DNA from: Theodoxus fluviatilis
Taxonomy: Eukaryota > Mollusca > Gastropoda > Cycloneritida > Neritidae
Direction of reading: 5' to 3'
Assembly (NCBI GenBank): GCA_034096865.1
Contig: JAWQFJ010000573.1
Coordinates: 1 to 64,000, forward strand
DNA length: 64,000 nucleotides
Of this stretch, positions 57,830 through 64,000 are shown in pieces. Under the pieces are notes generated by a model that had not been told where the DNA came from, did not search any database, and was given only the letters and a program-made list of their open reading frames with translations. The position numbers and the translations under genes are program-made. How positions within the stretch are numbered: the stretch's first letter is position 1; every line of letters starts with the position of its first letter.

Positions 57830-59971
57830 CTGTGTGAGGAATGAGGCAGTGTGTATGTGTGCCACTGCCGCCACGCTTTCCTGTGTGAGGAATGAGGCAG
57901 TGTGTATGTGTGCCACTGCTGCCACGCTTTCCTGTGTGAGGAATGAGGCAGTGTGTATGTGTGCCACTGCTGCCACGCTTTCCTGTGTGAGGAATGAGGC
58001 AGTGAGTATGTGTGCCACTGCTGCCACGCTTTCCTGTGTGAGGAATGAGGCAGTGAGTATGTGTGCCACTGCCGCCACACTTTCCTGTGTGAGGAATGAG
58101 GCAGTGTGTATGTGTGCCACTGCTGTCACGCTTTCCTGTGTGAGGAATGAGGCAGTGTGTATGTGTGCCACTGCTGTCACACTTTCCTGTGTGAGGAATG
58201 AGGCAGTGTGTATGTGTGCCACTGCTGTCACACTTTCCTGTGTGAGGAATGAGGCAGTGTGTATGTGTGCCACTGCCGCCATGCTTTCCTGTGTGAGGAA
58301 TGAGGCAGTGTGTATGTGTGCCACTGCTGCCACGCTTTCCTGTGTGAGGAATGAGGCAGTGAGTATGTGTGCCACTGCTGTCACACTTGCCTGTGTGAGG
58401 AATGAGGCAGTGTGTATGTGTGCCACTGCTGTCACACTTTCCTGTGTGAGGAATGAGGCAGTGTGTATGTGTGCCACTGCTGTCACACTTGCCTGTGTGA
58501 GGAATGAGGCAGTGTGTATGTGTGCCACTGCTGTCACACTTGCCTGTGTGAGAAATGAGGCAGTGTGTATGTGTGCCACTGCTGTCACACTTTCCTGTGT
58601 GAGGAATGAGGCAGTGAGTATGTGTGCCACTGCTGTCACACTTTCCTGTGTGAGGAATGAGGCAGTGTGTATGTGTGCCACTGTCGTCACACTTTCCTGT
58701 GTGAGGAATGAGGCAGTGAGTATGTGTGCCACTGCTGTCACACTTTCCTGTGTGAGGAATGAGGCAGTGTGTATGTGTGCCACTGCTGTCACGCTTTCCT
58801 GTGTGAGGAATGAGGCAGTGTGTATGTGTGCCACTGCTGTCACACTTTCCTGTGTGAGGAATGAGGCAGTGAGTATGTGTGCCACTGCCGCCACGCTTTC
58901 CTGTGTGAGGAATGAGGCAGTGTGTATGTGTGCCACTGCTGTCACACTTTCCTGTGTGAGGAATGAGGCAGTGTGTATGTGTGCCACTGCTGTCACACTT
59001 GCCTGTGTGAGGAATGAGGCAGTGTGTATGTGTGCCACTGCCGCCACGCTTTCCTGTGTGAGAAATGAGGCAGTGTATATGTATGCCACTGCTGCCACAC
59101 TTTCCAGTGTGAGGAATGAGGCAGTGAGTATGTGTGCCACTGCTGTCACACTTTCCTGTGTGAGGAATGAGGCAGTGTGTATGTGTGCCACTGTCGTCAC
59201 ACTTTCCTGTGTGAGGAATGAGGCAGTGAGTATGTGTGCCACTGCTGTCACACTTTCCTGTGTGAGGAATGAGGCAGTGTGTATGTGTGCCACTGCTGTC
59301 ACGCTTTCCTGTGTGAGGAATGAGGCAGTGTGTATGTGTGCCACTGCTGTCACACTTTCCTGTGTGAGGAATGAGGCAGTGAGTATGTGTGCCACTGCCG
59401 CCACGCTTTCCTGTGTGAGGAATGAGGCAGTGTGTATGTGTGCCACTGCCGTCACACTTTCCTGTGTGAGGAATGAGGCAGTGTGTATGTGTGCCACTGC
59501 CGCCACGCTTTCCTGTGTGAGGAATGAGGCAGTGTGTATGTGTGCCACTGCCGTCACACTTTCCTGTGTGAGGAATGAGGCAGTGAGTATGTGTGCCACT
59601 GCTGTCACACTTTCCTGTGTGAGGAATGAGGCAGTGAGTATGTGTGCCACTGCCGCCACGCTTTCCTGTGTGAGGAATGAGGCAGTGTGAATGTGTGCCA
59701 CTGCTGTCACACTTTCCTGTGTGAGGAATGAGGCAGTGTGTATGTGTGCCACTGCTGTCACACTTTCCTGTGTGAGGAATGAGGCAGTGTGTATGTGTGC
59801 CACTGCTGTCACACTTTCCTGTGTGAGGAATGAGGCAGTGAGTATGTGTGCCACTGCCGTCACACTTTCCTGTGTGAGGAATGAGGCAGTGAGTATGTGT
59901 GCCACTGCCGTCACACTTTCCTGTGTGAGGAATGAGGCAGTGAGTATGTGTGCCACTGCCGCCACGCTTTC
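57830..59971 (-). repeat. 51-bp splice-acceptor minisatellite, 42 units (right arm)
   Basis: Length 2142 is exactly 42 times 51, so here all units are in one frame with exon E, without the single-base insertion of the left array. Otherwise the succession of variant units (GTGACAGC, CGTGGCGG, GGCAAG, GACGAC) follows the left array. Confidence 0.95.
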
Positions 59972-60439
59972 CTGTGGGCAGGTTCTATAGCAATCTTCAG
60001 ATGAATGTAAACTTTCCAAAAAGAGTGTATGCATGTGTGTGTGTGTGTATGTGTTTGTACATTTGTGTGCGTGTGTGTTGAGTGTGCATGTGTGTGAGTG
60101 TGCTTGTGCATGAGTGTGTTTGTGCATGAGTGTTTGTGCATGTGTATGTCTGTGCATGTGTGATTGTGCACATGTGTGTGCCCATGTGTGTGCATGCAAG
60201 TGTGCGTGTACATGCGTGTGAATGAGTGTGTGCATGCCTTTATGTATGCACATGCTTGTGCATGCATACATGCGTGTTTGTGTGTGTATGCATGCATATT
60301 TGTATGTTCATGCAAAAAAAGATTCAAAATAGTCAAATGCAAGGTTAACACTGCTACATGTCTGATCACCACTGCACAAAACAAACAGCAGCACATTACT
60401 CTTAAACATCAACAGGGAGGGAAACAGCCTTATCCAACA

Positions 60440-61955
60440 CAGACTCTGTAGGAACACAGCAAATGGTAACGCAATGGACAGAGGAAAGCACAACTTGGGT
60501 GTAGGAACACAGCAAATGGTACACAGACTCTGTAGGAACACAGCAATGGTACACAGACTCTGTAGGAACACAGCAATGGTACACAGACTCTGTAGGAACA
60601 CAGCAATGGTACACAGACTCTGTAGGAACACAGCAAATGGTAACGCAATGGACAGAGGAAAGCACAACTCGGGTGTAGGAACACAGCAAATGGTACACAG
60701 ACTCTGTAGGAACACAACAAATGGTACACAGACTCTGTAGGAACACAGCAATGGTACACAGACTCTGTAGGAACACAGCAATGGTACACAGACTCTGTAG
60801 GAACACAGCAAATGGCACACACTGGACAGAGGAAAGCACAACTCGGGTGTAGGAACACAGCAATGGTACACACACTTTGTAGGAACACAGCAATGGTACA
60901 CAGACTCTGTAGGAACACAGCAAATGGTACACAGACTCTGTAGGAACACAGCAATGGTACACAGACTCTGTAGGAACACAGCAAATGGTACACAGACTCT
61001 GTAGGAACACAGCAATGGTACACAGACTCTGTAGGAACACATCAAATGGTACACAGATTCTGTAGGAACACAGCAAATGGTAACGCAATGGACAGAGGAA
61101 AGCACAACTCAGGTGTAGGAGCACAGCAAATGGTAACGCAATGGACAGAGGAAAGCACAACTCGGGTGTAGGAACACAGCAAATGGTACACAGACTCTGT
61201 AGGAACACAGCAATGGTACACAGACTCTGTAGAAACACAGCAAGGGTACACAGACTCTGTAGGAACACAGCAATGGTACACAGATTCTGTAGGAACACAG
61301 CAATGGTACACAGACTCTGTAGGAACACAGCAAATGGTAACGCAATGGACAGAGGAAAGCACACACTCGGGTGTAGGAACACAGCAAATGGTACACAGAC
61401 TCTGTAGGAACACAGCAATGGTACACAGACTCTGTAGGAACACAGCAATGGTACACAGACTCTGTAGGAACACAGCAATGGTACACAGACTCTGTAGGAA
61501 CACAGCAAATGGCACACACTGGACAGAGGAAAGCACAACTCGGGTGTAGGAACACAGCAAATGGTAACGCAATGGACAGAGGAAAGCACAACTCGGGTGT
61601 AGGAACACAGCAAATGGTAACGCAATGGACAGAGGAAAGCACAACTCGGGTGTAGGAACACAGCAATGGTACACAGACTCTGTAGGAACACAGCAAATGG
61701 TACACAGACTCTGTAGGAACACAGCAAATGGTAACGCAATGGACAGAGGAAAGCACAACTCGGGTGTAGGAACACAGCAAATGGTAACGCAATGGACAGA
61801 GGAAAGCACAACTCGGGTGTAGGAACACAGCAAATGGTAACGCAATGGACAGAGGAAAGCACAACGCAATGGACAGAGGAAAGCACAACTCGGGTGTAGG
61901 AACACAGCAATGGTAACGCAATGGACAGAGGAAAGCACAACTCGGGTGAGGCAAG
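60440..61955. repeat. Compound 30/52-bp minisatellite (right arm)
   Basis: Mirror of 23345-24860. One unit reads AGCACACACTCGGGTG (61357-61372) where the left arm has the usual AGCACAACTCGGGTG. Confidence 0.93.
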
Positions 61956-62088
61956 TGGAGAGCAGAGGAAGGGTTCCATTACAATTTGCATGGAGCCAAC
62001 TTCTGGGGAACTCCAAGATTCTGAAGCAGCAGCAGCAGCAGGTGATGAAGGCTGCAGTGAGCAAGCAGTGCACGATAGAAACACTCAC

Positions 62089-62190
62089 CAAGTGACCTTG
62101 ACACTGGATCCTTCCACTTGGATTCTGTTTCCTCCCCCGTCTCCTCTTCATTCTCCTTTTCCTCGTTCTCCTCTCCCTTCTCAGGCCCAC
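62089..62190 (-). CDS. MED24: MED24 exon D, right-arm copy
   Basis: Exact mirror of 23104-23205. Exons C, B and A in this arm would lie beyond the end of the window. Confidence 0.78.
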
Positions 62191-62397
62191 CTGAAACATA
62201 GATCAGGGTACTCTGATTAACCACAGTCTTCACATGCTGTACGTACCTATCATCAAGTGTTCAAGGCTTCCCATTTCAGATTTGAAGTAAGGGAAGCAAA
62301 GGAAAATGATATTTTGACTGCATGAAAAGAAAAGAATAAGAAAGAAAAGAAAAGAAAGAAAGAAAGAAAGAAAGAACAAGAAGGGCAAAGCCCATAC

Positions 62398-63228
62398 GAC
62401 TCACATGCTTGACCTTGACCTTTATATGACCTTGACCTTCAGGTGGCCTTCAAGGTCAAGGTCAAACAACTAAACCTACCAATGACATCATACACAAAGA
62501 AATGCTTTACACATTTTTCCTACCAAAATACATGTGACCTTGACCCAAGGTCAAGGTCATCCAAGGTCATGCAACACAAAGCTCTTAATTCAAGACATAG
62601 GAAGCACAATGGTGCTTATTGGCACTTTCTACCATGAGATATGGTCACTTTTAGTGGTTCACTACCCCATTTTGGTCACATTTCATAAGGGTCAAAGTGA
62701 CCTTGACCTTGATGATATGTGAACAAATGTGTCTCATGATGAAAGTATAACATGTGCCCCACATAATTATTAAGTTTGAAACAGTTATCTTCCATAGTTC
62801 AGGGTCAAGGTCACTTCAAAATATGTATACAATCCAACTTTGAAGAGCTCCTGTGACCTTGACCTTGAAGCAAGGTCAACCAAACTGGTATCAAAAGATA
62901 GGGCTTGCTTTGACCTATATACCACTTGTAGCTAAGGTCGCCATTCTCAATAACGTGGGAGAAAATTGGGAAAATGTGAAAAATGACTGTTTTTGAGACC
63001 ACATTTATGGCTCCTGTGACCTTGACCTTGAAGAAAGGTCAAGTCACTATGTATGTTTTTTGAGGCCTTGTCATCATACACCATCATGCCACATTTGGTG
63101 TTGATAGACTTAATAGTCTCCGAGAAAAATCCAACGTTTAAGTTTTTTACGGACGGACGGACGCCCGCCCGCCCGGACGGACGACACGGCTCAGTACATA
63201 GACTCACTTTTGCTTCGCATGTGAGTCA
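62398..63228. mobile_element. TIR element dense in AAGGTCA half-sites (right arm)
   Basis: Mirror of 22066-22896, with GACTCACATGC and GCATGTGAGTC ends and GAAA microsatellite on both flanks. Confidence 0.7.
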
Positions 63229-63433
63229 AAAAGAAAGAAAATGAAGGGAAAAAAAAGAAAGAAAAAAAAGAAAAAAGAAAGAAAGAAAAAAAGGAAAAGA
63301 AAGAAAGAAAGAAAAAAAGAAAGAAAGAAAGGAAAGAAACAAACACAGTAGCTGAGTAGGTCACTGAAGAGGTGTGGCACTTAGCAAAGCTAAAGTTTTT
63401 TCATTGGTGTACTGCACTCCATCCTTCAGTGAT

Positions 63434-63476
<43 letters not shown>

Positions 63477-63637
63477 TATTATGATGGAAGTAATGTGAGA
63501 GTCAATCGTTTCATAAAAGTTTTACTCAAAAGCACTTATTAAACAAAACATCATTTAACAAAAGAAAGAAAGAGTGAGCACTATGATCTCTGAAATCCAT
63601 CATGCCACCACCAAGATGAGACTGTCCATCTCTCACT

Positions 63638-64000
63638 TCACAAAAAAGTGAGCAAGCAAAGCAAAGCAAAGCAAAGCAAGGCAAAGCAAAGCAAGGCAAA
63701 GCAAGGCAAGGCAAGGCAAGGCAAGGCAAGGAGGCAAGGTAAGACAAGGCAAGGCAGAGCCTGTAGCGGCTGGCAAGGCAAGGCAAGGCAAGCAAAACAA
63801 AGTGAGTAAAGCAAACAAGCAGGCAAAGTAAAGCAAGCAAGGAAAGCAAAGTAAATCAAGCCCATAAGCAAGCAAAATAAATCAAGCAAGCAAGCAAACA
63901 AGCAAAGAGCAAGCAGCAAAGTAAAGCAAGCAAGTAAGCAAAGTACAGAAAGCAGGCAAAGTAAAGCAACCAAGCAAGCAAGGCAAAGTAAGTGGGACAG
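63638..64000. repeat. (GCAAAG/GCAAG)n tract, cut by the window end
   Basis: Mirror of 21293-21655. The palindrome is still perfect at the last base of the window. Confidence 0.95.

Overview
The window is nuclear DNA of an animal, most likely a mollusc and possibly a gastropod. Two spliced genes with phase-consistent GT-AG introns can be followed. One is recognisable as MED24, a Mediator subunit that I know only from animals. The introns are packed with minisatellites, microsatellites and fragments of DNA transposons, non-LTR retroelements and one LTR-like element. The mollusc call rests on the general look of the repeats and is an inference. No bacterial or phage features are present.

Layout. 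Positions 1-12829 are single-copy in the window. They carry exons 1-4 of an unrecognised single-pass membrane protein on the + strand (3575-10864), separated by large simple repeats. From 12830 to 14711 lie a hairpin MITE and a 1.6-kb TIR transposon. The sequence then folds back on itself (13201-16097, centre near 14.75 kb), passes through a noisy junction, and ends in a 10-N scaffold gap (16098-16107). From about 21293 to the end of the window the sequence is one enormous near-perfect palindrome centred at 42757, inside the same hairpin MITE. The left arm carries MED24 exons on + and the tail of the membrane-protein gene on -. The right arm carries the same genes in mirror orientation. MED24 exons upstream of the mirrored part (18054-20874) and two long satellites (16108-17880) lie between the gap and the palindrome edge; their mirror images would fall beyond base 64000.

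How it fits together. Splice phases and a total coding length divisible by three join exons 1-4 (3575-10864) to exons 5-7 in the right arm (45138-51057), giving a 417-residue protein. The natural order is therefore membrane-protein gene (+), then MED24 (-), tail to tail with poly(A) signals about 220 bp apart. The left arm is an inverted second copy. Its exon 5 is truncated and it has no exons 1-4. The arms differ by single-base changes, VNTR copy number and reciprocal small deletions, as two alleles would. The simplest reading is two haplotypes joined head to head at hairpin-prone elements during assembly. A real palindromic duplication is the alternative.

The most interesting biology is at intron edges. 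A 51-bp minisatellite of 42 units in MED24 is a tandem array of copies of the 3' splice site of the following exon, and it is open in that exon's frame. The membrane-protein gene has an array of 5' splice-site copies after exon 2 and an in-frame duplicated acceptor before exon 3. Nested insertions can be dated relative to one another: an LTR-like element splits a 30-bp VNTR, and a 273-bp hairpin MITE sits at a CCGG site whose empty version is also in the window.
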